Part shown: positions 46,441-56,229 of the stretch, in pieces
How positions within the stretch are numbered: the stretch's first letter is position 1
How the letters are laid out: the number at the start of each line of letters is the position of its first letter
Assembly (NCBI RefSeq): GCF_001704415.2
Contig: NC_030824.1
Span: 35,149,022-35,213,021 of the forward strand
Length of the DNA: 64,000 nucleotides
Reading direction: 5' to 3'
DNA from: Capra hircus
Lineage: Eukaryota > Chordata > Mammalia > Artiodactyla > Bovidae
Position numbers and translations under genes: made by a program
The notes under the pieces: generated by a model
What the model was told of the DNA's origin: nothing
What the model saw: the letters and a program-made list of their open reading frames with translations, nothing else
The model's database searches: none

Positions 46441-46636
46441 GTTATTTTAGTTGCTAAGTTAAGTCTTTGTGTTCCCATGCACTGTAGCCTTCCAGGCTCC
46501 TCTGTTCATGAGATTTCCCAGGCAAGAATACTGGAGTGGGCTACCATTTCCTTCTCCAGGGGATCTTCCCAAAGCAGAGATCAAACTCATGTTGATTCTT
46601 TACTGCTGAGCCACCAGGGAAGCCTCAGGGAAGCCC
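46441..46636 (-). mobile_element. Bov-tA SINE with exact target-site duplication
   Basis: This is a minus-strand Bov-tA from TAGTTGCTAAGTTAAGTC to GAGCCACCAGGGAAGCC, with a repeated CAGGGAAGCC at its end. TAAGGGAATATT at 46429-46440 is repeated at 46637-46648. Confidence 0.93.
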
Positions 46637-46745
46637 TAAGGGAATATTATTCCACCATAAAAAAGAAAAAATGGAGGGCTGCTTTTTCATTCTTTAATGA
46701 TGAAAACCAAAGACAGGGTGTTTCTTGTTCTCCTTTTAAAGTTTT

Positions 46746-46853
46746 GGCCTTCACAGGTGGCACTAGTGGTAAAGAACTCACCTGCCAATGCAGGAGACAT
46801 AAGAGAAACCAGTTTGCTCCTTGGTTGGAAAAGATACCCTGGAGAAGGGTATA
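46746..46853 (+). mobile_element. Bov-tA SINE (+), left half
   Basis: This is the head and start of the body of a plus-strand Bov-tA: GGCCTTCACAGGTGGCACTA, AATGCAGGAGACATAAGAGA, CCCTGGAGAAGGGTATA. It is interrupted by a minus-strand SINE and resumes at 47085. GAAGGGTATA at 46844-46853 recurs with one change as GAAGGGCATA at 47075-47084. Confidence 0.88.
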
Positions 46854-47074
46854 GAAAGAAAGAAAAGAAAATGAAGTTGTTCAGTCATGTCCGACCCTTT
46901 GCAACCCCATGGACTATAAAACACCAGGCTCCTCTGTCCTTGATTTTACAGGCAAGAGTACTAAAGTGGGTTGCCATTTCCTTCTCCAGGGGATCTTCAT
47001 GACCCAGGGATCAAACCCAGGTCTCCCACATTGCAGGCAGACGCTTAACCATCTGAGCCACCAGGGAAGCCAGG
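46854..47074 (-). mobile_element. Bov-tA SINE (-) nested in another SINE
   Basis: This is a complete minus-strand Bov-tA: GTTGTTCAGTCATGTCCGAC near 46876, a B-box-like GGGATCAAACCC at about 47008, and the reverse tRNA-like head GAGCCACCAGGGAAGCC. It separates two halves of a plus-strand SINE that would otherwise join. Confidence 0.9.
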
Positions 47075-47084
47075 GAAGGGCATA

Positions 47085-47195
47085 GCAACCCACTTCAGTA
47101 TTCTTCCCTGGAGAATCCCATGGACAGAGGAGCCTAGGCTACAGTCCATAGGGTCACAAAGAGTCACACATGACTGAAGAACCTTACCACACACA
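47085..47195 (+). mobile_element. Bov-tA SINE (+), right half
   Basis: This is the rest of the plus-strand BovA body: GCAACCCACTTCAGTATTCT, GAGAATCCCATGGACAGAGG, AGAGTCACACATGACTGAAG, with a CACACACA-like end. Confidence 0.88.
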
Positions 47196-47343
47196 AAGGG
47201 AATATTATTGCATCATAAAAAAAGAAAAATTCCCACTATTTGCAACAACATGAATTAACTTGGAAAGCATTATGTTACCTGAAACAAGTCAGACAGAAAA
47301 AGGCAAACACTATCCATTTATATGTGAAATCTAAACACAAAAT

Positions 47344-47570
47344 CCTTTGGCCACCTGATGCAAAGAGCTGAATCAAGAGAAAAGACCCTGATGCTGGGAA
47401 AGATTGAAGGCAGGAGAAGGGGATGACAGAGGACGAGATGGTTGGACAGCATCATTAATTCAATGGACATGAGTTTGAGCAAACCCTAGGAGACGGTGAA
47501 GGATAGGGAAGTTTGGCGTGCTGTGTAGTTCATGGGGTCGCAAAGTGTTGGACACGACTGAGTGGACAGA
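47344..47570 (+). mobile_element. BovB (+) 3' tail with exact target-site duplication
   Basis: These are the last 227 bases of a BovB: CTTTGGCCACCTGATGCAAA, AGGAGAAGGGGATGACAGAG, then GGGGTCGCAAAGTGTTGGAC and the end GACTGAGTGGACAG. AAACACAAAAT at 47333-47343 is repeated at 47571-47581. It is heavily 5'-truncated, as LINE insertions often are. Confidence 0.94.
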
Positions 47571-47843
47571 AAACACAAAATAAACTAATAGAAAAAGAGA
47601 TCAGACTTTTGGTTATTAGAGGCAAATTTGGGGTAGGGGAAATTGAAAGAAGTTGGTCAGAAGTTACAAACTTCTAGTTATAAAGTAAATAATTACTAGG
47701 ATATAATGTACAATAAAACAGTCATAGTTAACACTGCTATATAATATTGAGGAAATTATAACGAGACTAAATCTGAAGAGTTACCATCAAAAGGAAAACA
47801 GTATTTTCTTTTTAAACAATTTTTATATTAGAAGACAGATGTT

Positions 47844-48421
47844 CAGTCAGTTCAGTTCAGTCTCAGTCATGTCCGACTCTTTGCGACCCCATGAACTGCA
47901 GCACGCCAAGCCTCCCTGTCCATCACCAACTCCTGGAGTTCACTCAAACTCACGTCCATCGAGTCAGTGATGCCATCCAGCCATCTCATCCTTTGTCGTC
48001 CCCTTCTCCTCCTGCCCCCAATCCCTCCCAGCATCAGAGTCTTTTCTAATGATTCAACTCTTCGCATGAGGTGGCCAAAGACTGGAATTTCAGCTTTAGC
48101 ATCATTCCTTCCAAAGAACACCCAGGGCTGATCTCCTCTAGAATGGACTGGTTGGATGTCCTTGCAGTCCAAGGGACTCTCAAGAGTCTTCTCCAACACC
48201 ACAGTTCAAAAGCATCAATTCTTCGGTGCTCAGCTTTCTTCACAGTCCAACTCTCACATCCATACATGACCACTGGAAAAACCGTAGCCTTGACTAGAGG
48301 GACATTTGTTGGCAAAGTAATGTCTCTGCTTTTTAATATACTGTCTATGTTGGTATAACTTTCCTTCCAAGGAGTAAGCGTCTTTTAATTTCATGGCTAC
48401 AATCACCATTTGCAGTGATTT
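47844..48421 (-). mobile_element. BovB (-) 3' fragment
   Basis: The minus-strand BovB tail starts at 47844 (CAGTCAGTTCAGTTCAGTCT) and the copy is truncated near 48421 (TTTGCAGTGATTTG). Minus-strand frames 47867-48202 and 48046-48315 hold the C-terminal coding blocks (VFGHLMRRVESLEKTLMLGG; GCESWTVKKAEHRRIDAFEL). They overlap in different frames, which shows a frameshift. It interrupts the L1 3' UTR. Confidence 0.92.
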
Positions 48422-49221
48422 GTTAGCTGAGCCTATTATGGTGATCATTTCACAATATATGTAAGTCAAATCATTGTCTTGCATGCCTTAAACTTACACA
48501 CTGATATATATCAATAATTTCTCAATAAAACTGGAAAATAATGTAAAATATAGCTTACTTGTCAAAGTACAAAAATCAAGTTAATATTTTCAATGTATTT
48601 CTATTCTATATCCCTTTTCCTTTTATGTAAACCGACATATAATTTACACACTTCAAAACAAATCATCTTCATATGTACAGTTAAATAATTTTACCTCTTC
48701 TAGAATTTATATAAATGGAATCATACAATATGTTCTATTTTGTATTTGACTTCTTTGCTGAACATAATACCTATATGGTACAGTAGTATACATATATATG
48801 TATAAATGTAGTACATTATGGTTATTTATTCATCTGATGAAAGACATTCTTTTGCTTCAGATATTTTGGCTATTATGAATAAGGCTTCTATATTCATAAA
48901 AATCTCCTTAAAAGCATATAATTTCATCTCTTATTTCATCCCTGGATGAGAGGCTATGTTATTTTTAACTTAAAAAAAAAAGTGCTAAAGTGTTTTCCAA
49001 ATTAGTTTTACCATTCCATTTTCTCAAGGACATTATATGAGAGTTCCAATTACTCCACATTCTTGGCAATTATTGCTATTTTTTTCCTTGTAAATTTTAG
49101 TCACTGCTATGTGTATGCAGTCACAATACATATCTTCTTTGGTAATGTGTTTCCTGATTTATTTTTGATATTTTAAATTTTGAGTTGAAAGTCGTTTATA
49201 AGGTGTAATTTATACATTTGA

Positions 49222-49422
49222 TGGGCTTCTCGGGTGGCTCAGTGGTAAAGAATCCACCTGCCAATGCAGGAGATGCAGGTTCAATCCCTGGGCCAGAAAG
49301 ATAACCCTGGAGGAGGGAATAACAACCCACTCAAGTATTCTTGCCTGGAGAATTCCATGGACAGAGGAGTCTACATGGTGGTCTACAGCCCATGGGGTCA
49401 CAACAGAGCAACTGAGCATGCA
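49222..49422 (+). mobile_element. Bov-tA SINE
   Basis: The head is GGGCTTCTCGGGTGGCTCAG, with an A-box (GGTGGCTCAGTGG) and a B-box (GGTTCAATCCC at about 49278). The BovA body runs to CATGGGGTCACAACAGAGCA and ends CTGAGCATGCATGCC. Confidence 0.92.
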
Positions 49423-49609
49423 TGCCTCCCTATGCATTTTAGAAATATTTATATCCAAGAAGAATATTGCAAATATCTTTTCTCAAATCATAGTTTATTT
49501 TTCTTTAAATGTCATTCAAAATTTCAGACTTTTTGTTGTTGTTGTTTTAAAGTTTATTTTTATGATGACCACTCTGTTTTAAGATATTTTGCCTAATCTA
49601 AGTTTGCAT

Positions 49610-49749
49610 GGAAGAGGAAATGTTTCCCTGGAGGAGGAAATGGCAACCCACTCCATTATTCTTGCCTGGAGAATTTCATGGACAGAGAAGCCTGAAGGGC
49701 TACAGTCCATGGAGTCACAAAGTGTCAGACACGACTGAGAGAGTCACAC
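49610..49749 (+). mobile_element. BovA monomer SINE with target-site duplication
   Basis: This is a BovA body (GGAGGAGGAAATGGCAACCC to GTGTCAGACACGACTGAGAG) preceded by a short extra stretch. AAGTTTGCAT at 49600-49609 is repeated at 49750-49759. Confidence 0.92.
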
Positions 49750-49990
49750 AAGTTTGCATAGATGATATACTGATTTCTTCAAGAAATTTTACTTTTAACT
49801 TTTATTTTTAGGTCTATATTTCGTATTAATCTTTTTGTTTGTTACATCTTTGAGGTAAGAATTGAGGCTTTTTTCCCTCCCATTTAAAATACTAATTGTT
49901 GTAAACTAAATATTGAAAGATTTTTATTTCTCCCATTTTATTAAATAGATAATTTGGTTGAAACAAATGAGCCTTGTCAGTTCAGTTCAG

Positions 49991-50096
49991 TCCTTTGCTT
50001 GACAAATAAAACTGAGCTGTAACACTGCTCCATCCATAGCTTCAAATTTTTGCTGTGGCAAGACAGAACCAAAGTAATTACAAATTCCCCTAGACA
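49991..50096 (+). mobile_element. 5' LTR remnant (R-U5 only)
   Basis: About 106 bases match the end of the 3' LTR (57153-57269). There is a poly(A) signal in CAAATAAAACT near 50003, then CACTTCAAATTTTTGCTG-like sequence near 50040 and the end near 50096 (CTAGACA). The U3 and promoter part is missing. The remnant starts directly after a CAGTTCAGTTCAGT run (49978-49991). Confidence 0.83.
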
Positions 50097-50100
50097 TATA

Positions 50101-50124
50101 TGGTGCCATGGCTCGGATTTAACC
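50101..50124 (+). promoter_or_regulatory. Candidate primer-binding site
   Basis: TGGTGCCATGGCTCGGATTT lies a few bases after the LTR end, where the tRNA primer would anneal. It begins with the TGG expected from a CCA tRNA 3' end. By memory the closest tRNA is glycine (TGGTGCATTGGCC...), but there are several mismatches, so the tRNA is uncertain. Confidence 0.45.
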
Positions 50125-50450
50125 TGGCTAAAACAACCACGGCTCAGCCCCTGTGAGGGGGAAGCCAAGCACAGCAGAAGCCCAACTCAGCAAAACTTCC
50201 AAGGTAGAAACTGAACATGAAGAAAACCCAGCACAGTGGAAGTGACCAGAAGCCCAGTGCTCTAGAAACCAGGACCGCAAAAGCAAACTCAGCAGAAAGC
50301 TCATGTGGCTCAGTCTCAGAGTACAGGAGAACTCAGTTTAAGGTAGAAAGTCCTCACTCCTATGGCTGTAAGGACATATGGCTAACAAAATCTTAATTCC
50401 TTTACAATCTCTCGTTTCTTGTTTCCTTGAACACCACCGTCCGCCCTTCT

Positions 50451-50466
50451 CCCCCCCCCCCCCCCC
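50451..50466 (+). repeat. C16 homopolymer
   Basis: A run of 16 C bases (16 G on the minus strand) lies within the ERV leader, between CTTCT and GCCCCTCC. Such runs are prone to length change and to sequencing error. Confidence 0.9.
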
Positions 50467-50739
50467 GCCCCTCCATGAGCAGGTGAGCGGCAGTGGGTGC
50501 AATTGAGGGACTCTGGCAGGGGCTACTTAGTAGCTGTTGCCCAAGCTAGTGGAAGTTCTTCTGTCGTTAATCTTCTTTGTGCCATGGATCAAGCCAATGA
50601 AAACTGAGCACAGGTCAGGTATTTAGCAGATTTTCTGGCAGGTTATGAATGGGATTCCTTGGCACATTTTTCCCACTGTTTTTTCCTCCCATCCTTCAGC
50701 TCTTCTTTCCTTGGACTTGAGCCCAGCCAAAACCTACAG

Positions 50740-51391
50740 TGCCTGGTTTTAGGACCTGATGAAGCTCAGGCTCTTGATGTCTCATTGCAAAAAATTCAAT
50801 GAGACACAGCGTAAGTAAGAGGTAGATTTGCTCAGATTCAGAGAAAAGCACATTTTGCAGGGTATGGGCCATTGCAGAGGGTGAGTGTAGAGGCCATGGA
50901 ATGTGATGTGGTTAGTTTTTGCATGTTGGGTGATTTCATATGGTAATGAGTGGGAGAATCATTCCAACAACTGGGGAACCACGCACTCCATCTTTTGACA
51001 ATGCCTTGGAACTGTCCTGGCACCTCTGGGTGTGTCATTTAGCTTGCAGATTGAGGATCAAGATTTAGTTGAATTTGAGTTGTCACCTTGGACCCATTTG
51101 ATTTTAATCAGTTTGTTATGCCCGTGGGCTATCTCATTCTTTCAAAAGTTGTGCCCTGCCCCCTTTCCTCCTGTTTCACACTCTTTTCCTGAGCCTTGTC
51201 AGCGCCCCAATGTGGCCTCCAAAATATTCTGGAGGGAAAACCAGAAAATAACTGGTGTTTGGAAGAGGAATGCTGTATACTCTCCAATCCCTCTAGATAT
51301 TCAGGCCTTGAACTTCCATGTTTCCTACAACATGTGCAACAATAGCATCTCTCAGTGAACCTGCTAAGGTGGGCACACAATGTGACAGGCA
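50740..51391 (-). mobile_element. Probable second LTR (-) in the ERV leader
   Basis: The region has LTR-like form in minus orientation: possible ends TGCCTG (50740) and CAGGCA (51391), an inverted pair, and a poly(A)-type hairpin TGTCTCATTG / CAATGAGACA (50778-50787 and 50797-50806, 9-base loop). The minus-strand text before the hairpin (CAAATCTACCTCTTACTTAC) is LTR R-region-like. I found no clear target duplication and do not know the family. It could also be part of the original leader. Confidence 0.4.
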
Positions 51392-52011
51392 CACAATGCC
51401 TGCTAGAAGTCCATCTGTTGGCATCCCTTAAAGGCAGTTGGGCTTCCAGGGATAATGTTTGCCACTTTGGGAGTTAGCCCTGCAGGCACTTTGGGCCCAA
51501 ACTGTTATCACCCTTCTCCTAAAGTTACAAACATATTCCTGGATCAAATCTCTACTCCGCTTTTATGGAACATCTGGTCTGTTGCCTTTTATCAATTTGT
51601 CCTTAAGCTAGTCACTTGCTCCTACAACCAGGATTCTGCCCCCTTGTAGGCAACATTGCTCCACCCCACTTATTATTAAGATACTCTTAATGCCCCTAAC
51701 ATGGCCAGATAACCCACTCGTTTTTCATTACTTCTGTTTTTACCTAAAGTGGGTCTATGACAATGAAATGTTTACCACTGGAGACACCCTAAACTGTTCA
51801 TATGGAGGACTAGAGGAGGACATCAGTGACTTTCATTCCCTCAGAGCTTATGGCTGTTTCACCAGGTTGCCAGTCTCAGGACACAGGCTTGGATTGCTTT
51901 ACGTCATGATATTTATTCCCATCCACAGTGAACAAACCAGCAATGACTTACGATTACAACCCCTTAATCCTACCCAGCACTGGTCACACTGGAGACCTTG
52001 GGGATACCTGA

Positions 52012-52203
52012 CTCCCAGTTCAGGGGTCCCAGGAGGTCGATCTGCCTTGACCTGCTTAGGGTCTGGTCCTCGAAATATTGTCACGCCTCAACCTGCTCAG
52101 GGATCTTCCAGTCCAGGGGTCCCAGGAGGTCGATACGCCTCGACCTGCCTGGGGATTCAATCTCTAGGAGACTGCCATGCTTCAGCCTGCCTGGGGATCT
52201 TCA
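52012..52203 (+). repeat. Tandem duplication with 93-base period
   Basis: Two adjacent copies are seen. CAGTTCAGGGGTCCCAGGAG at 52016 recurs as CAGTCCAGGGGTCCCAGGAG at 52109. Each copy holds two versions of GCCTCGACCTGCCTGGGG, at 52044, 52085, 52137 and 52179, spaced 41, 52 and 42 bases. The array is therefore a duplicated pair of half-units. It lies in the leader or the start of gag. Confidence 0.88.
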
Positions 52204-52489
52204 CCCTGACCCGGGGACACCTGGCTCTCAGGTTGCAACAGTACTGGGTAGGATAAGCTTAAAAAAAGACTCACCCCTAAAGAAGTCCACCCATGGAAGT
52301 AGAAGGATGCCTGTTAGAATTTTTTTTCTTTTTCTTTCCTCCCTCTCATCACTGTCTTTCAGAGAGGAAATAACCAATCCACTTCCCAACAGATGCCCTT
52401 GATAACTGGAAGCTGTTCGATCCTCTAATCCTAAGGAGAAGTAGCTTAAAATTCTTTTGTGCCACTGCATGGCCACAGTATCCTCTGGG

Positions 52490-53880
52490 GGACAAGGAGC
52501 ACTGACCTATGGATGAGAGTTTGAATTATACCATCCAGCAGCTAGACTTATTCTGCAAAATACAAGGGAAGTGGACAGAGTCCCCCTATGTCCAAATTTT
52601 CTTCCAACTAAGTGATATGAAGGAACTCTGTCTTAAGTATGGGATTGTTTTATGCCTACTAGGCAAATGGTGTTAAGCACAAACAACCAAGACAAGGAAG
52701 CCCTCGGTGAAGGCTCACCTCCCACAGCTCCCAAGTTGCCTGGTGCTCCTTCCTTGTATCCAAATGTGCCCCGATATCTGGGCTCACCCCCTCCACAAAA
52801 TCCAACTCAAGCATGTCCCTTAGTTGAAACTGGAGGAGAATTTGGTCCAACCCAGGTCCATAAGCCCTTTTCCCTCTTAGGAATTAAGACAGAACAAACA
52901 AGATCTGAGAAGCTATACAGGTGAAACAGGCAAATATATATATATATTCCAACACATTACCTTGGCTTTTGACTTGACATGGAAGGACATAATGGTCCTA
53001 TTTAGTCTAACTTTATCTGACCCTGATCATGCTAGGGTCTTGAAGGAAGCCCCAAAGTATGCTATTGGGCTTCACATGTCAAGCAATAAATACCCAGTAG
53101 GGGAAATTGCTGGAGAAGGAAATGGCATCCCACTCCAGTATTCTTGCCTGGAGAATCTCAGGGACAGGGGAGCCTGGTGGGCTGCCGTCTATGGGGTCGC
53201 ACAGAGTTGGACATGACTGAAGCAGCTTAGCAGCAGCAGCAGCAAGAGAAACTGCAGTCCCCTCCTCAGATCCTAATTGGAATTATAATGACCCTGAGCA
53301 CATCTGGGAAAGGGATCATTTCCTGATCTGTGTAAAGGTAGGACCTAAAGAAGCCCAGCAAAAAGTAATCAGCTATAACTGGGTCTCAGCAATAACTCAG
53401 GAGCCCAGTGAGAAATCCATTGTCTTTCTGGAACGGTTGAAAGAGGCCCTCCAAAAGTTTAACAGTCTGGACTTAGACTCTTACAAGTGACAGGTGATTT
53501 TAAGGACAAATTCCTGTCTCAATGTGCATCAGACATTACAATAAAATTACAACAGCTACAGCAGCAGGACCCTGCTGCCTCTTTAGATGAGATGGTCCAG
53601 ACAGCCACCAATATCTTTTATAACAGAACAGGAGAGGGAGGCCAAGGCCCAGGAGAGGAAGAAAAGAAAAGAGACAAGTCATGCCCAGATGCTGGCCACC
53701 TTCCAGGGAAGCCCTATGGCAAATCCGTGTCCTTAAAGGACAAGGCATGAGGCAAATGCTTAATCTGTAGACAGGCAGGACATTGGGCCAAAGAGTGTCC
53801 AAATCATGACAAGTCTCCTAAAATGATTTGCTACAAGTGCCATCAATTGGGACATTGAGCGGCACTCTGACCTTGAGACC
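52490..53880 (+). pseudogene. gag: ERV gag remnant (matrix to nucleocapsid)
   Basis: Gag is the structural polyprotein of the virion. The order of parts is visible. A matrix-like part is at about 52510-52680. A proline-rich part is at 52652-52924 (APKLPGAPSLYP; LGSPPPQNP). A capsid part follows, split by a SINE at 53111-53245, with the homology block QEPSEKSIVFLERLKEA at about 53397-53447. The nucleocapsid has one complete zinc knuckle CLICRQAGHWAKEC (53757-53798) and a second that starts CYKCHQLGH at 53829 and then hits a TGA. Stops and frameshifts break it at several points (for example near 52674, 53490 and 53748). The start codon is not identifiable. Confidence 0.82.
53111..53245 (+). mobile_element. 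BovA SINE inserted in gag
   Basis: This is a BovA monomer (TGGAGAAGGAAATGGCATCC to TTGGACATGACTGAAGCAGC) with an (AGC)n tail. GGGAAATTGC at 53101-53110 and GAGAAACTGC at 53246-53255 are similar (two differences) and may be the target duplication. It splits the capsid region of gag. Confidence 0.9.
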
Positions 53881-53959
53881 CAAGAGCCTCAGGATCAAGC
53901 TCCAAGCCTTCCCTTATGATGGTTCAACAGGACTGAAGCAGCCCGCTCCAGCCAGCCTG

Positions 53960-54260
53960 CCTGTCACAGATAACCATCACAGGACTAGAGCCAAGAGTGT
54001 AACTGGATGTGGCAGGGAGGCCCGAGAATTTCTTGGTTGACTCAGAGGCTACATACTCTGTCCTGACCTCCTGATCTGGAGCCATCTCTTCCCAAACCTG
54101 TACCATTTGGGGTGCTACAAGAAAAACAATTACAAAAAGATTCACCTGAACACGTCTTTGTAGCTGGAAGGGACAAATACTGATGGTTTCTGATGGTTAC
54201 TGAGTGTCCTACTCCCTTATTGGGAAGAGATCTTTCCCTGCCTTCGAAATGTTGCAGCTA
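53960..54260 (+). pseudogene. pol: ERV protease remnant
   Basis: This follows gag directly. Codons at about 54030-54060 read FLVDSEATYSVLT, the active-site region of a retroviral aspartic protease. The catalytic aspartate remains (GAC at 54039), but the usual threonine-glycine after it has become serine-glutamate. A TGA follows at about 54069. The later CPTPLLGRDL (about 54205-54235) is the typical protease C-terminal motif. Frameshifts lie between the two. The protein would be inactive. Confidence 0.8.
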
Positions 54261-54269
54261 TTGCAGTCC

Positions 54270-55130
54270 TGATAGAAGATGCTTTAAAACTCTCTTTCGG
54301 GGGCAAACTAACTATTTTTACCAGCCACCAAATGAAACAACTCATGAATGGGAAAAGCCACTTATGGAAATCTGATCAAAGGATCCTCGGTATCAAGTAG
54401 TGCTGATGGAAAATCCAGGCCTGACTATATCCTCTTGTGAGGTTCTTAACCCAGCTACCCTCCTGCCTACCCCTGAGGGCTCTCTCCCCTTTCACTCTTG
54501 CCTAGAAACTTTGGACCACTGGATAAAACCCTGAGAGGGATTGTCAGAAGATCCTCTGGCCAATCCTAAGGAAATCTGGTACACTGACGGAAGCAGCTTT
54601 GTCTTGGATGGGAAAAGAAGAGCCAGGTAAGCAGTAGTCTCCAATTTTGAGACCACAGAGGCTATGCTTTGCCACCAGGTACTTCAGTCCAATTAGCTGA
54701 GTTCATAGCCCTGACTCAATCTTTAGAGCTGGGAAAAGGGAAAAGAGTAGCCATTTACACTGACTCCAAGTATACCTTTCTGGTGCTACAAGCACATGCT
54801 GCTATTTGGAAAGAAAGAGGCCACTTGTCCACCCAAGTGTCCCCAAACAAATATGGTGATCAAGTCCTTTGGCTCTTGGAAGCAGTTCATCTGCCTGCTG
54901 AGGTTTCAGTCTCCCATTGTAAAGGACACCAAAAAGGGAGCACAGAAGTGGCACGAGGGAACCAAGCAGCCAATCAGGCAGCTAAGAGAGCAACATTACA
55001 AAACAATGACCTAATAAAGGTTGCCACCTTAATTCCACAGACTAATTTGCCAGAAACTCCTTCAAATACTGAAGATTATATTCCTAAAGCTAAGAGTGAG
55101 GGCTTTCAAGATCATATGGGGTGGTTCTGA
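54270..55130 (+). pseudogene. pol: ERV RT end and RNase H remnant (most of RT deleted)
   Basis: After the protease end the sequence jumps to the connection part of reverse transcriptase (from about 54310) and then RNase H, so the fingers, palm and catalytic core of RT are missing. RNase H motifs are seen: WYTDGSS (about 54577), AEFIALTQSLEL (54696) and AIYTDSKYTFLVLQ (54750), with HCKGHQKGSTEVARGNQAAN later at about 54917. A stop lies in the first part (TAA near 54631, after RRAR). The frame 54669-55130 is the longest open piece. RNase H removes RNA from the RNA-DNA hybrid; this copy lacks its polymerase partner. Confidence 0.85.
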
Positions 55131-56110
55131 AAGGAAGGACTCCTTTTTCTGTCTGGGCACCTCAAATGGAAGGTGGTTAGCTCTTTATGTGCCACCACTC
55201 CAAAGATTACTAGAAAGGTCCTTCAGAGGAACCGGCCTCCGAACGACTATAAGACAAGTGGTCTCCTCTTGTCCCACTTGCCAATTAAGCAACCCCCAGG
55301 AAGCTCGAAGACCCCAGCTGGCCCAGCCTATCTAATGATGTGGGACCTACCCAGGAGAGGACTGGCAGATGGACTTCACCAATATGCCAGTTTCTCAGGG
55401 GTATAAATACCTATTAGTCATGATAGATACATTCGCAGGATGGATTGAAGGCTTTCCCACCCAGTCTGAGAAGGCTAAGGAGGTGGTTTAAAAAAAAAAC
55501 CGCTCCATGAAGTCATTCTGAGATTTGATCTGCCCAGGTCATTACGAAGTGACAATGAGACATCATTTACTTCTAAGGTCACCCAAGGGGTCTCGAAAGC
55601 ATTGGGCATTACTTATAATCTTTATTATGCCTTGAGGCCTCAGGAAAAGTAGAAAGAGCCAACCAATTCTTAAAATCAATGATGAAAAAGATAACCCAGG
55701 AGACCTCCCTGGGATGGAAGGAGACTTTACCAATAGCTCTCCTCCGCACCTGCATTGCCCCTAAGGAACAGGTTGATCTTAGTCCTTAAAAGATGCCATG
55801 TGGGAGACCATTTGTTTATGTCAATGACCTCTTTCTAGATCCGGAGGCTTAGACCCTCCAGTCTTATACCATGGCCGTTGGGCAATTCCAACAAGACATA
55901 CACTTGTGGGCTGTCAACCAAGACCCAAAAGATTCTAAAGAGCCACCACTATGTGCTCCAGGGACTCAAGTCCTGATTAAAGTCTGGAAACATGGGTCCC
56001 CAAAGGCTCAACTCCAGCCCACATGGAAGGGGGTTACTCTTTAGTACTTTATCCCCCCATAGTAGTCAAGGTTCCAGGACACGACTTCTGGATTCACTAC
56101 TCATGAGTCA
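55131..56110 (+). pseudogene. pol: ERV integrase remnant
   Basis: The zinc-binding N-terminal end is at 55225-55300 with CPTC (55270-55281). The catalytic core begins with DWQMDFTNMP (about 55361), giving the first aspartate. The second aspartate is in LRSDNET (GAC at 55551). The glutamate is in GKVERANQ (GAA at 55651), so the D,D-E triad can still be traced, with the last gap slightly shortened. The C-terminal part (GTQVLIKVW, PTWKGVTL) runs to about 56040-56110. Stops and frameshifts (for example near 55335, 55490 and 55787) break it. Integrase joins viral DNA to the host genome. Confidence 0.85.
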
Positions 56111-56229
56111 AGAAAACAGAAGAGGACACTCAATACACCTGTGAGCCCCTGAAGCCCCTGGGAAATCTCAGATACCTATTCAGAACTACAAATGAGTGTC
56201 ATTCTTGTGAACACCCTCCAAATTAAATT

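Larger units (their letters stand above)
45033..48540 (+). mobile_element. Old L1, ORF2 end and 3' UTR (with four insertions)
   Basis: This starts in the late part of L1 ORF2 (AAATACTTATGAATAAATTT; GATTAGAAGAATCAATGTTG). It passes through the ORF2 C-terminal region (ATGAGATATCACCTCATACC at about 46062) and ends in the 3' UTR (GGTGATCATTTCACAATATA near 48440; CTCAATAAAACTGG near 48520). It has many stops and no long frame. It continues the orientation of the L1 broken at 29089, but the middle of that L1 is absent, so it is either the same element with a large deletion or a second one. Confidence 0.78.
48590..49975 (-). mobile_element. Old L1 (-) ORF2/3' region, interrupted by two SINEs
   Basis: Around two SINEs the sequence reads as an old minus-strand L1: TATAAATGGAATCATACAAT (48710), TTTTGGCTATTATGAATAAG (48865), AAGTGTTTTCCAAATTAGTT (48987), then AATATCTTTTCTCAAATC (49471) and TTTTTAGGTCTATATTTC (49804). 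These are the reverse of ORF2 C-terminal coding in the expected order. No usable frame remains. The right limit is uncertain. Confidence 0.65.

Noticed and set aside
52012..52203. CRISPR-like spaced repeats
   Set aside because: The repeats are imperfect, the spacers are themselves repeated, and the context is a vertebrate retrovirus remnant.
51690..52256. 188-codon plus-strand frame in the ERV leader
   Set aside because: It has no gag motif, and its second half is the translated 93-base tandem repeat. It could be a leader extension, but nothing supports calling a protein.
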